From: Plecoglossus altivelis
Lineage: Eukaryota > Chordata > Actinopteri > Osmeriformes > Plecoglossidae
DNA length: 64,000 bases
Assembly: GCA_036571765.1 (NCBI GenBank)
Contig: BROE01000013.1
Span: 9,502,857 to 9,566,856 of the forward strand
Direction of reading: 5' to 3'
Part shown: piece by piece, positions 51,914-64,000 of the stretch
Layout: the number at the start of each line of letters is the position of its first letter
Position numbering within the stretch: the stretch's first letter is position 1
The notes under the pieces: model-generated
Seen by the model: only the letters and a program-made list of their open reading frames with translations
Databases searched by the model: none
Told to the model about the DNA's origin: nothing
Position numbers and translations under genes: made by a program

Positions 51914-53809
51914 GTAAGATGCTTTCTGTATTTATCCATGGAGAGATTTAGGCTGCTGTTTCTTGCTACCAAATATATGCGTGATTTTTCATTCTAAGAG
52001 CATCTTCGAGTTCAACCAGCCCAGTTATCCAACAAGCCAGCCAGGATATAAAACCAACCAGGATAAACAGACAGTGATACCTGATAGATTTTCCTCTCAT
52101 AACCACACACTTTTCAGCTCTTATATTCCATGGCTACGAATATAACAAACGAAACTGCATTTGTATTGAGCCTGCTTGGAGAATATCTGGAATATTTCTG
52201 TTTACGTGGTTGTTGTAGGATGATGCTAAATTCTGGACATCCATTACTCCTATATTGGGAGTTGTCTGTCCAATAACAAGTATGGGGATTCTCCCTCTCT
52301 CCCTGCTATCCTTTTCTCTGTCTACTCTCTCTTTTTCTATCATTCCCGTCGTCTGTGTGTGTTATTCTCTGTCTTTCCCTCTCTCCCTCTTCGTCACCCA
52401 CCCCCACTCGACATGTTTGCTATCGCTCTCTCTCTCTCTCTCTGCTTTTCTTTGTGTCATTTTATCACTTTTCATTTTATTCTGCTCATCTTTCTCTACC
52501 TCCCATCTCGTTGTCTCCTTTTGTCTCTCTCTCTCCTCTGGTCCAGAGTGAGAGCCTTATGTTGACTGTTTGAGTGTCATGCTTCTGTTCTCATCACCGG
52601 CCAGCATGTAGAGGCGGCACCAGCAGGCTACTAGACCTGCTCTGTCTGCCCTGCTGGCCCCACTGCTGAAACCGAAGCTATGCAACAACACAGCTGTATT
52701 GGTGACAATAGTGCCGTCATTAAATGTGTTATCTGTCCCACGCAAGCCCACTCCTCTACTCTTCATTCTTTTCCGCTCGCCTCGTAAGCGATCAAATTGA
52801 AGTTTCTTTGCTTGGCCTCAGGAGGAGCTTCAGATGGGACTCCACTCCCCCACAGGTAGTTAGTGTTGTTTAAGGTCCCCAGGTAAACAGCTGATGATGG
52901 GGGGGGGGTTACATACAACCACATCCATGTTCCAGTGGATCGGTTCTAGAACTGCCCATATCTGTGCAACATGAAAGAGACCGGCGTGGCATCAGTACAG
53001 CTCTGTATAGATGTTTTGTTTGATCAGAAGGCAGAATTCCTGTTTGATCAGGCTGAGCAAAGGTTGATGGCAGGGTGGAGGTTAGCGTTGGCAGGGAGAA
53101 GTGTCTCCTCAGTCCTGCTGAAGATCCTTAGAATGTGCAGGAACACCAAGCTCGTCGCTGAGCGAGGGCTGCTGTATTTATAGATTCACGCTGGATGACA
53201 CTTTACTCCCCAGTCAATTATCAAGAGAAGCTCCAACCTTCAAGGAATCAGGAGCTGGTGAAGGAGAGGGAAGCAGAGGAGAGGAGGAGAGCTGCGGAGT
53301 AGAGGAGGAGAGTGGAGGAGGGGAGGAGAGGAGGATAGAAGGAGAGGAGGATAGAAGGAAAGGAAAGGAGAGGAGGAGATGAGCAGAGGAGGGGAGGAGG
53401 ATAGAAAGAGAGGTGGGGAGGAGAGGAGAGGAGGAGAGAAGAGGAGGAGGGGAGGAAGAGGAGAAAGATTCTGTTCTGTGCCAGTGATTAGCTAACATCC
53501 TCCCACGATGTGAGTCACATGCCTCTACTTACTCTCCTCTGTTCTCACATCTTCACATTATGTTCCTTTCCTCTCCTTCTCTCTTTTCCTATCCTTCCTT
53601 TTCCCTCTAGTTTCTTCCTTCTGACAGTGGGACTGTGCGTCTCTCAGAGCCAAGAGTCTGCAGGGCCCATGAGGTAGAGGAGGCCCTGGGTGGTGTGTAG
53701 TTATGATGTTGAACATGATAAAGAATGGTCGCACACATAGCTTACAGCTGTATATTACAGCCTGTCTGTCTATCATCAACACTCACTGTACCTCTATACA
53801 CGGAGTTAT

Positions 53810-54165
53810 GTGAAAAGGGGTGTGGTCTCTGAGAGCAGAGAAGGGTGTGGCCCAGGGAGAAGGGTGTGGTCTCTGGGAGAAGGGTGTGGTCTCTAGAAGG
53901 AGAGAAGGGTGTGGCCCAGGGAGAAGGGTGTGGTCTCTGAGAGAACAGTGTGGTCTCTAGGAAGAGAGAAGGGTGTGGCCTAGGGAGAAGGGTGTGGTCT
54001 CTGGGAGAACAGTGTGGTCTCTGGGAGAACAGTGTGGTGTCTAGGAGGAGAGAAGGGTGTGGCCTAGGGAGAAGGGTGTGGTCTCTGGGAGAACAGTGTG
54101 GTCTCTGGGAGGAGAAAAGGGTGTGGCGCAGGGAGAAGGGTGTGGTCTCTGAGAGAAAAGTGTGA
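53810..54165. repeat. GTGTGGTCTCTGGGAGAA minisatellite
   Basis: Irregular tandem units of about 22-28 bases built from AGAAGGGTGTGG followed by TCTCTGGGAG, or by CCCAGGG or CCTAGGG. About 14 units alternate between the two forms, suggesting a higher-order repeat. Confidence 0.85.
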
Positions 54166-54230
54166 TAACAGGGCATAAGGTTGCACCCTTGCTGAATGTG
54201 CTGAAACCAGACTGCTGAGGTGTTTGTTCA

Positions 54231-54281
<51 letters not shown>

Positions 54282-54602
54282 GTCTCTGTGTGTGCGGTGT
54301 TTCTGAATCTGAGGCTGTGTGAGTGAGTGCATTCATTTTTTGTGCTGTATTTGTGTGACTATGAGGCTGTTCTGCTGAGGTGTTCAGTTATGTGTGAGGG
54401 TCAAGGACTCCTAAAAATGACATAAATCTCTGGAGTCAAACACACACACACAGTCAGGAGGAGGAGAGATAAGAGAAGGGGGGATGATGAACGGGTGGAA
54501 GAGGACAAGATGGTAGGAGAGAGGTCCTACTGTCTGTCTGTAATGTTTCTCTGGACTGACGTTTCTCTTTCAGAAAGCCTCCCACTGAGATCACTAGCTC
54601 TT

Positions 54603-54648
<46 letters not shown>

Positions 54649-57504
54649 CGTTTGTGTGTGTGAAGCTGACACAGTCCTATCAGTAGCAGCTGAGGATGGT
54701 GAACATTAAGCTTCATTCAGCGTCCTTATGAAAGGACGGTCAGAATGACCCATAGAACATTCGGCTGGCTGTTCTGGAACCTTTCTGTTGTCTCCGCTAC
54801 CGTGGTGATGTGACTGCAGCTCCTGAATCCCAATGATAGGACCATCCAGCAGGTGCTGCATGAAGACAGGATGAGTCTCAGACTGTGGGATGTGTTCTGT
54901 TGTCAGCATGTCTCTGCTCCAGACCTAACCTTAGCTGTCAACTGAGATTTAGATCTCATCATACACACTCATGCACGCACACACACACACACACACACGA
55001 ACATGCAGACAATATTCACAGGCACAAACTAACATGCACAGGCACACACCCATGCAAACACAGGCAGGCAAACACGTACAACCAATGAAGACAGTATGTA
55101 ACACAACTCTTGTTTCATGAAAGATACGGTGCATCTGCATGTACGTGTGTACAACTAGCAGTTGTTTGACTGAAGAGATTCCTGCTTCCCATCTACAGTT
55201 CTAACAAGCAGCTTGTTCTCATAACCAGCCTTCTATCTTTCGCTATCCCTCTCTCTCTCTTGCTCTCTCTCCCCCCCTCTCCTGCTCTCTCTCTCCTGCT
55301 CGCTCTCTCTCTCCTGCTCGCTCTCTCTCTCCTGCTCGCTCTCTCTCTCTCTCCTGCTCTCTCACTTTCTCTCTCGCTTTCTCTTGCTCTCTGGGGAGGC
55401 TGAGTCTGTCGGCAGAGCCGGTATCTCCTCTTCTCAGATCCTTCGTGTGTGTGTGTGTGCGCGTGTGTGTGTGTGTGCGTGTGTGCGTGTGTGTGTGTGT
55501 GTGTGTGCATGCGTATGTGTGTGTGGGGGGGCTGTTGTTCAGATCAAACAACGCCTCGTCAGGTTCTGTCTGGTGTAGCGTTACTGGCAGATTATGAGAC
55601 TGTTTGTTTGAAGGAGAGAGAGACTAAAGTAAGATATAGCGGAAGAGAGATACAAAGTCAAAGAGAAAGTCAGAGATGAAGATGGATACTTCCTTGTGAT
55701 CCAGTGATCCACTGCTCCGTCTTAGTCTTCCACCCTCCACCTCCCTTCTTCGATGGCAGCAGTGGTATTCAATCTGAATCTCATTCATTGTCAGACAATG
55801 TTCAGTTCTCCACCATGCCACACAGAACAGCCTTCGTTCAATATTCTCAAACTCTTCTCCCTCCCTCCCTCCCTCCCTCATTCCTTGTGTCTTTTCTTCC
55901 CCCCTTCTCTCCTCTCTCTCTCCTCCCCACAACATCCATCTATCTTTCATGATTTTTAATCATCTTAAGGCATGTAACCCTCCTTCTTTCCTTTCCTTTC
56001 CTCATCTTTTTTTCCTCTTTTCATACTTTCCTGAGTCCATTTCACTTTCAGGTGACTTCACCTAGACACCATCCCTGCAGAACCAACCCTGACCCAAGAG
56101 AATCCTAAGAACTAGGGTGGGATTATTGTGTTGCCATTGTGTTTGTGTTTTTGTGTGTGACGTAGAGGAACCTGTTGGTTAGACTGGGCAACCTTTGAGC
56201 CGTTGGGAGTCACCAAAACAAACATGCTCTCAGCAGGCACACACCACCTTCCTCTCTTGCACGGAAGAAACAAGGGAGGGGGGGGAGGGGGAACTGAAGA
56301 GAGGAGGGGAGGAAAGAAGGGGGGAGGCGCATGAGGAGGAGACAGAAGTGGAAAGAGTGGTGGTTAAATGAGAGAGGGATGGAGAGGGATGGAGAGGTGA
56401 GGTGAGGTGATGGAAGGAAGGAAGGAAGGAGAGGTCGGATGGGTAAGAGGGATCTTAGAGGGGGATTCTTGCATTCAGATACCTTCTTTGTAGATGTTGT
56501 CTGTCGTTCTAATCGGCATTTGTTTGAGGGGAGACCTGTCCTCTCCTCTCCTGATAGGATGAGAAGAGGAGTTTGGCCAATCTTAACAGAAGAGGAGGTG
56601 GAAGGAGAAATTGGAGGAGGAGGCAGGAAGAGGAGGGAGGAGGACCAAGGTGTCAGGGGATATGTCTTTGAAGTTATGGAGGGTGGAGGAAGAGGAGCAA
56701 AAACAACAACTGAGCTGTAAACCTCTCTGGAGCTGCTGCTGCTCATCTCTTATTTACACTGCTGGTAGAGAGGAGAGGGAGGGAGGGAGGGAGGGAGGGA
56801 GGGAGGAGAGGGAGAGAACAAGGAGAGGGCAGGAGCACGAGGAGGGAGAGAAAGGAGGAAAGAGAGGAGGCAGGGCGTCAAGTAAGGAGTAGAAGGAAAG
56901 AGGAACGAGTTAAAGAAGGAGGAGTGGGTAGAGGAGAGAGGAGAGAGGGAGGTGCAGGAAGAAAGATGGAGGACACTGGGCAACAAGGAGAGAGAAGGAG
57001 AAGAGGAGGAGCACAGTGTGTTTAGTGTGACTAGAGAGACACTATCCTGTCACTCAACAGAACGATCTCGTGGGAGTTGTTAGAAAGATACTTTATAATG
57101 GTGGATGTTGGGAGTTGTTGTCTAGCTGGTTGAGACTGATGACTGTTGGGTAGTTGAAGGACAAATTAACACCCCAGGGGCAGCTCCTCTCTGTGATGTT
57201 CGTGTTAGGGTGATGTAAGGGGATTGGATCTGAGCTGTGTAATCCTGTATCCGTCATAGGATCACTGATCAACACACAACCATAAAAGCAAGGCTGGGCA
57301 AAACCTCAAATACATACAAAGGTTACAGACACTTAACTGTATTACATGATCGGTTTCCAGTTCACTTGAAGGGACATAGTAACACTCACACATGACTTGA
57401 TGTTCACCTCTTTGTCTGCTGTGATGGAGGAGCGTCCTGCAAGATGACCACACAACACAGAAAACCACAAGCCCAAAATAGATGGGATTCATACATTATT
57501 ACGT

Positions 57505-57660
57505 ACTGGGACTGAGGCTGGGGCTGGGACTGGGGCTGGGGCTGAAGGCTGAGGGCTGAGACTGGGACTGGAGCTGAGGTTGAGACTGGAACTGAGGATG
57601 GGGCTGAGGCTGGGACTGGGACTGAGGCTGGGGCTGAGGCTGAGGCTGGGGCTGGGCCTT
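57505..57660. repeat. GGGACTGGGGCTGAGG tandem repeat
   Basis: Degenerate 6-12 base units (GGGCTG, GGACTG, GAGGCT) over about 150 bases. Confidence 0.8.
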
Positions 57661-60600
57661 GTACCTAAAGATGAGGCCAGGGGTCTCTTCCTCTCCTTAC
57701 ACGCCAGGCTTCACTATAAGCAGGCGCCTCAAACTCTTTATCATCCAGGCTCATCCAGGCCCTAGGAGAGACTGTTGAAGTGGCTTCAAAGATACATTAG
57801 AGAAACCTCATCACACATCAGAACATCAGAAAAGCATCATTAGCTTTCCTGAAAATTAAGAAACCCTTACCACATTCTAGAACATTACAATGCTTCATCT
57901 AAGGCTGCAACCTCAGTAAACTCCCATCACTTTCTACAACAGTGGAGAAGCCTCAGGGTTCTGGCTGCCCCCACTGCCTGATACATCACCGCCAATCACT
58001 GACTATGGAGGTATTAACCAGCCAATCGCTAACTACGGACGTAACAGCCACTAATCGCCAACCATGGGAGTGTGAACAAGCCAATCCCACATCATTGCTT
58101 CCTGATAAGCGGTTTTATAATTATAGCAGTTCGTCGTGGGAAGGTGATGCTGTCCTTTTTGCTTTAGAGTAGTGCGGGTGGCAGGGTAGTGGTGGAGATG
58201 GATAGGAGGCAGGAGGGAGGACTGAGAGCTGCAATTTCAGTGTTCTCTTTCTGTGAGTTCTGAGCCTAAGCCATGATTACTGGAACTGTGCCAGTGTCTA
58301 CGTCATGTTACTGAGTGCATTTTGGGTTTAGGCTGATTCTGAAAGCCTCCAAAAGGGTGACATCTGGTTGGACAGTGTGTGTGTGTGCGCTGCATGTCTG
58401 TGTGTGTGGTGTTTATCAGACCTGTGAAAAAAGATGGATTTCTCTGAAAGGGGATGTGTGTGTGGGGGGGGGTGTGCGTGCAATTTGTGTGCGTATTAGC
58501 ATCCATGCGTATTTGTGATTGTGCCCTCTGCGAAGCACACTTCTTTCAGAGTCATTTCCTGAGGCAGCAGAGAGAAGCAGCAGGTGACCAGAAACCTCCC
58601 TCTAGCATCACTCTGGTCTCCATGGGAACTCCCTGCTGCCGCTGTGCCTCTGGACCTGCCTCCTACTGAGGAGTTTAACAGCCCTGAAACTATCCATGAA
58701 GGCCCGGAAACAGTCCTGAAACAGCCCTGAAACAGTCCTGAAACCACCAGAACAGGACTGGGGAGATGACTCACCTAGAGTAGCCTCTCATACAGCAGAG
58801 CTAAAGCAGACCCATCCAGTTTACTGTCTCACTAGTCTGGCTCCTGAAACTATATTGTTTCCAGCTGACTGTGCTCAAGTACTTTAATTCACTCTTTAAT
58901 GACTAACACACGCTTCATAAAGCAAGTCATTTTGATGGGTTGTAAGGCATCGGCCAGTGAGGTTCAACAGGAATGTGTGAGCGTTCACCTCTCCTCTGCG
59001 CTAGTTTGACCATTTTAGAGGGCATTATTCATGCAACCACACCGCTCTCTGATTCAGCTAGGCTCCAGCTGTGTCACCACCGCACGCGTGCACACACACA
59101 CACACACACACACACACACCACTAATGACATTGATTGCGAGGGAGATGAAATCAATACCGGCTCAAGGTTTTCGTCATTGTGTGTGCAGTCTGCAGAGTG
59201 TGTGGCTGTCTACCTCGGTTCTGTGTCTTCAGGTGATGATTAGAACATTTCAAGTTACAGCCTTGGAATAAAGACAGATCTTTCTCCTCTCCTCTTTCTT
59301 CCCCACTTCTCCTCAGTGTGAACAATGGCCTCCAGTATGCAGGCAAAGGCATTAGTATTCTCCAGGCCTCTGAGGCAGAGAGTGCAGCACAGTGAGCGAG
59401 AGAGAGAGAAAATGAGAGATGGAGGCGCTACTATGCAATGCTCTGTCCTGTTTCTAATCTACCCTGTCCTGTTCTGTCTTGTTCAGCTCTTTTCAACGGT
59501 TGTTTTCCAAGAGCGTTCGAGAGAAACAGAGAAGGAATGCACCTGGAGCCTGGTGTCGCACAGGAAGGAAGAGATTAAGGCGTCCTGTTGGGATGCAGGC
59601 GTGGGGGATTTTAATCAAACCAGCGTTGGCTGATAATTACCCTTCCATTTGCACCAATTAGCTATGTTTCGTTAAATACACTGACACAAACGGGGTGCTG
59701 ACATTGTTGTGAAGCGTGGTCTAGACTTGGTGCTTTAACACTTCTTACTGTCATGTATTCTCCACGAGGAGGTTCTCCAGACACATGAACGTCGTTGGAG
59801 ATCTTTACGGACAAGAGGCAGACTCACCTCAGACGTGCTCCGAGCTTTACTGAACGCAGGCAGTTCCAACCTCACAGGCTGACATGGCTGCTGCCCGCTG
59901 CAAGCGTCTCTCTGAGACTGGCAGACAGTAGAGACACGGACACACCAGACGCTGGTTTCATCAATACAAACACACATGCTGCTGGTCTGATGTCAGCCAA
60001 TAAAGATGGTTCTGTGTGTTTTTTCATAATTTTGTAGAAAGACTAAGCTGGTGGGACAACCTTTGTGTTGGGATGTGTGTGTTAGGGTGTGCCTGTTGGT
60101 GTGTGTGTTGGTGTGTGTTTTTGCTAGTGTTGGTGTGTGTGTTTTATAGGTGTTGTGTATGTACTCGTGTGTGTGTGTGTGTGTGTGTGTGTAAATGGCT
60201 GTGTGTGTACATGTGTGTTGTGGTAGGTCCATTCTCATTCACATGGTAATGTATTCAAATTCAATAAAACCTGTCAAGTGTGTGAAATGTGCAGCCTGTC
60301 CCAAACAAAGCTGACATCTGGGGACATTGAGGACATTCTGGTTAGGAAACATGTTGATTTACATGTCAAATTCCTACTTGCAGAAATACTGCACACGTAT
60401 GTTACACATATGTAAACACACAGACCATGTGAGTGGTAGTACATTCCCATGTAACACTTTGGAAAAATAAGCTTTAATACAGACATGGAGGGAGGAGGCA
60501 GGGAAAAAACAGAGGAGGTGAAAGGTCACTGGTCCCCAAGAGAGGCTGTTATCCTTAGTTACCATTCAGTCTCTCCCAGGGATAGGGGGAGGGAAGGGTG

Positions 60601-62009
60601 TGGCCCGGGGAGAGGAGGATGAAGGGGAGAAGGAGGGATATGTGGAGAACAAAGCAAGAAAGGGAAGAAAAAGGAGAAAGGTGGCTTTGGTTGGAGGGGA
60701 AGGGGAGGCAGGGGAGGGGGGGTGGCCGTGGTGGTGGCGGGGGGTGGGCTAAACAGCCTGTGGAAGGCTGTTTATTGTGGTTGTTAAATTCACTATTGTA
60801 CCTTTAGCCTGTGGGTTGAATAAGACAGCCTTTGTTAATAACATGTAGGTCTGTGTGTGTCTGTGAGCTAGCGTCCTCCAAGTCTAGCTGCAGTCTTGTT
60901 GTCCTTCAGGCGTGGCCCCACCCAGCAATGTATAGGGAGGGGGATTTTTTGCAGACCCGTGCGAGGGTAATTAGCCATTGTAATCACTGTGATGGAAAGC
61001 ATAATTATTGAGAGAGAAGGAGAGAAAGAGAGGTGGGCTGCATGAAGCAACGACTAACTCCTCAGAGAGCTGTTGTCACGAGCAACTGCTGGAGAGCTGA
61101 GATCTGCACTGAGCAACGCTGGGGGAATGGATGCATGGGAGAAAGAAAAAGAGAAAAAGGATGAATGGATGGATGAATGGATGGATAGGTGGATGGATGA
61201 ATGAATGGATGAATGAATGGATGGGAGGAAGACTGGATGGATGGAGAAGGCCCAGGAGATTGTGTCAATGTGAAATACTTTAGGGCTGCTGAAACTGCTG
61301 CATTGACAGCCAATGTAATATGTCCTAACTATGCTTCAAGTGGGTGTGTGTCCTTCTGTTATAGTTCCCGCAGGATTCATGCGATCTTTTGGGGCCTAAT
61401 AGCTTTCTAATGACATTTTTGAATTGTTTCAGAGGCCTGTATGGAGAAGCATCCAAATTAAATCTTATTATCTCCCTCCTCCTCCTTCTAGTTCTACTTT
61501 GGGTACCCCGACACTAGCCTGGCTGCTAGTACTGTGTGAAGAAAGAACAAGAGACATAGACAGGACAGAGCTCCCAGGTGGATGGTCGTCTCGGTGGATA
61601 ACAGAGGGTCAATTGTTTGACTCATCTACTAACCTCTGAATTCTCTGCAGCCCCCCTCCCCCCCAACCCCCCCAACCCCGCCACCCGTCTCAAGAGGCTT
61701 CTCATTGTTTCTGGCACAGTGTCAGGCTTTTGTCCTACCCAGTAGGGATGTATTGAGTGAGGTGTTGCATTGTGGGACTCGTAGTATTGCCTAGTAAGCA
61801 GTGCCGCTGCTCTGGGTGTGTAAGTAAATGAGAAGTTGTCTGACTCAATACCTGTAATGGATCGGCCTGTCAGAGGGAAAGAAAGAGATGCAGACAGAGT
61901 CACAGTGTGTGTACGTGTGTATGTGTGTGCAGCCTAGTTATTCATGACTATTTCTTTGTGTTTGTCAGGACTGTGACAGTAGCCATGCATGGCCTGTAAA
62001 CAGCATATC

Positions 62010-64000
62010 ATGGCTCACAGGAAGAGGCCAGGAACGAATCAGGGAGGAAGCAGCATGGCTGAGCCTCTCCCCCGGCCGTGTCCCGCCCCCTTCCCTTCAG
62101 AGTCACATGACAGGAAGCTATCTGCGCGGTCCCAACCAGCTTCATATCCTAAAGACTCACATGATCAGGCCCATGTCCAACCCGATGAAGGGGCGGAGCA
62201 ACATTTCTGTGGCCAATTGGATGCGGAGCTGACAGACCACCGGCCAGCCACTCCTTCTACACCTGACCACCAGTGTGAGCAATCCCATGACCACGCCCAT
62301 GACCATGCTCACTCAGACTTCCGTGGTCGAGCAGACAGCTTGGACGGAGACTCCAGCTCTGACTACGTCAACAACACATCGGACGAGGAGGAAGACTACG
62401 ATGAAGGCTTGGCGGAGGAGGACGAAGGTGTGACCTATTACATCCGCTACTGTCCCGAGGATGACTCCTACATGGAGAGCGTGGACTGTAGCCGTGGCGA
62501 CTGTAGCAGAGGGGACTGTAGCCGTGGTGACTGCAGGGCTGCAGTGGAGCCTGTTGCAGACACAGACGAGTGTCAGGAGGCTGTAGAAGAGTGGGAAGAG
62601 GGGGAGGGCGAGGAGAGGGAGGTGAGGGAGGTTGGAGAGCAGTGGGTGGAGGAGGAACAAGAGGGGGATGATGAGTTGAGAGAGGAGTGGGTGGAAGAGG
62701 AGGGAGAGGTGGATGAGGAGGAGGTGAGAGAGGAATGGGTCGAGGGAGAGGGGGAGGAGGAGGAGGTGAGAGAGGAGTGGGTCGAGGGAGAGGAGGAGGA
62801 GGTGAGAGAGGAGTGGGTCGAAGGAGAGGGGGGGGAGGAGGAGGTGAGAGAGGAGTGGGTCGAGGGAGATGGGGAGGAAGATGAGGGTGAAGTACGCTGT
62901 GAGGTAGTGGAACAGGATGCAGATCAACAGATCTATGATGGACGGCCTGAGCCGGTCCTGGACCACCACTATCCAAGCCCTGCCCCTATGCAGCAGACCC
63001 CACCCAGGGAAGAGGAGGAGGAAGAGGAGGGGGAGGCAAGCGAGGAGTACCTTCCGAATGAAGAGGAGGAAGAGGAGGAGGAGGGAGAGGGGCATGGCTA
63101 CACAGAGGACTACTATGTCCCTGAGGCCAATGGGAACTGTGTGGGTGTGTCCCCATACCGGGGGAGGCAGGTGGGGGAAGGAGGGGAGGTAGGGGAGGAG
63201 GCTGAGGAGGACATTGACCAGATTGTGGCAGAGATCAAGATGAGTATGAGTATGGGCAGTCTGAGCAGTGGTACCGACCACAGCCCAGAGGAGCTGGCCC
63301 ACGACTCCGCCCCTGCTAACTATCCTCCCCCTGCACTTCCCCCTGCCAAATCCTCTCCTGCCCCTGGCCCCTACCCACCCCACCGCCACGACAGCCGGCC
63401 CAAGTCCCTGAACCTGCCCTCCACACGCCACAACAACCCCGACCTTCAGAGGGGCTTCAAGGTGCGGGCGAGTACCCCTGAAGACCGTCCACACCGGCCC
63501 CAGGAACAGGTCAGAACCACAAAGTACAGGTGTAAAGCACAGCACACTGAAGAACCACACAACACATGCAGTAGCATTTCCTAAGTAGATGAAGAGCAGG
63601 AAAAGAGAGGAGGAGAGGAGGTGAGGAGCCCACAGATGGTGAGCAGCTGTCTCCTGAGGGCCCGTGCTGAGACACACACCTGCTTCATAGCATGCACGTG
63701 TGTGTGTATGTATGCTAACTGATGTACCTAGCGTAGCAGTGTGGAACTGGGTCAGACTGAATGGGGCAGGGCAGAAGAGTAGTACCAGCTATAGAACTAT
63801 AACAGTTATTAATAGGGTGACCGTCACTGTTCTGCCATCTGCACCCAGCTATGGCTCTGTGTGTCAGGGCTGACGTCATCAGTCATCATGTAACCTATTC
63901 CACCCCCCCACCCCCACCCTTGTCAGGTGACCATCGGCCCAGAGCAGCAGCCAACCAGAAAGCAGAATCGTTCCGATCTCAACCTTCCTTTGGAGAACAA
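62010..64000 (+). CDS. apba2: Amyloid beta A4 precursor-binding family A member 2 (Mint2/X11-like), 5' part
   Basis: A neuronal adaptor that binds Munc18 and the APP cytoplasmic tail and takes part in synaptic vesicle and APP trafficking (family knowledge). The first coding exon is 62010-63509 (500 codons). The second starts at 63927 and runs off the window. The start is the ATG giving MAHRKRPG, which matches the mammalian MAHRK start; the in-frame ATG at 61989 is judged upstream leader. Conserved blocks are DGDSSSDYVNNTSDEEEDYD, VTYYIRYCPEDDSYMESVDC, DTDECQEAVEEW, EDIDQIVAEIKMSMSMGSL (Munc18-interaction region), RPKSLNLPS and RGFKVRASTPEDR. Exon 2 gives QQPTRKQNRSDLNLPLENN, as in mammals. 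The PTB and PDZ domains lie outside the window. A long acidic tandem repeat (about residues 190-294) and a triple CSRGD repeat are additions compared with mammalian Mint2. APBA1 was considered, but its N-terminus differs. Confidence 0.93.
62484..62534 (+). repeat. 15-bp coding repeat (DCSRG) in apba2
   Basis: Three perfect-length 15-base units (GACTGTAGCCGTGGC type), then GACTGCAGG. They encode DCSRG three times followed by DC. Confidence 0.9.
62577..62895 (+). repeat. Coding minisatellite in apba2 exon 1
   Basis: Units of about 36-42 bases that encode EVREEWVEGEGEEE-type segments, about five good copies with length differences in multiples of three. The frame is kept throughout. Confidence 0.9.

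Larger units (their letters stand above)
51914..61978. other. Presumed apba2 5' intron, repeat-rich and without genes
   Basis: About 10 kb with many low-complexity tracts: purine-rich GGA repeats at 53275-53465, a minisatellite at 53810-54165, GT runs at 54237-54279, 54608-54650 and 55446-55530, CT-rich units at 55250-55395, (GGGA)n at 56765-56805, GGGACTGGGGCTGAGG units at 57505-57660, a 14-bp CCTGAAACAG repeat at 58683-58745, a CA run at 59090-59118 and GGAT repeats at 61155-61240. No coding sequence could be supported. Confidence 0.55.

Noticed and set aside
61985..62009. Using the upstream ATG at 61989 as the apba2 start
   Set aside because: It is in frame, but the conserved Mint2 N-terminus begins at MAHRK, coded from 62010.
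62313..63677. A 454-codon open frame on the minus strand opposite apba2
   Set aside because: It is the mirror of the acidic coding repeat (GAG/GAA codons read as Leu/Pro/Ser-rich protein). The plus-strand frame has clear Mint2 homology and splice sites.

Overview
This is ordinary vertebrate nuclear DNA, almost certainly from a teleost fish. The genes have many exons with GT-AG introns, there are many (CA)n, (GA)n and (CT)n microsatellites, and there are fragments of repeats typical of fish: a decayed Tc1/mariner copy, a LINE reverse-transcriptase scrap and short inverted-repeat elements. The species cannot be named from the sequence. I see no prokaryotic, viral or CRISPR content. All family assignments come from recalled protein sequences, because no database search was possible.

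Six protein-coding genes can be read exon by exon. Five are complete, and each exon chain sums to a multiple of three. In order: (1) mmp15, minus strand, 880-13292, a membrane-type matrix metalloproteinase with 10 coding exons (658 aa). (2) An adhesion GPCR of subfamily G, plus strand, 18233-22240, 14 coding exons (639 aa). (3) A second subfamily-G receptor, plus strand, 24849-28131, 13 coding exons (555 aa, one internal junction uncertain). (4) slc7a6os, plus strand, 29124-31153, 5 exons (343 aa). (5) slc7a6 (y+LAT2), minus strand, 33388-36512, 9 coding exons (493 aa), tail to tail with slc7a6os. (6) adgrg1 (GPR56), minus strand, 39938-44992, 13 coding exons (649 aa), with a PLL-like N-terminal domain. 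(7) The start of apba2 (Mint2/X11-like), plus strand, from 62010 and running off the right edge. That makes six complete genes and one partial gene.

The three adhesion receptors share the same exon phases and nearly the same exon sizes across the seven-helix region, so they are a local paralog cluster. In human, MMP15 and ADGRG1/3/5 lie together at 16q21 and SLC7A6/SLC7A6OS at 16q22. Here the transporter pair sits inside the receptor cluster. The genes do not form one pathway. They are pericellular proteolysis and adhesion signalling (mmp15, adgrg), amino-acid exchange (slc7a6), RNA polymerase II import (slc7a6os, an Iwr1 homolog) and synaptic trafficking (apba2).

The gaps between genes (about 13.3-18.2, 22.2-24.8, 45.0-51.7 kb and the presumed first apba2 intron at 51.9-62.0 kb) hold simple repeats, minisatellites and transposon scraps. 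No coding gene could be supported in them. The features most worth a second look concern splicing and regulation. They are a duplicated 3' splice site with a C20 tract at mmp15 exon 2, a 45-bp minisatellite whose units look like tiny exons, a TG-repeat acceptor in front of a GPS exon, paired CLEAR/E-box motifs near the inferred slc7a6 promoter, and a coding minisatellite in apba2. None of this amounts to a new biological system.
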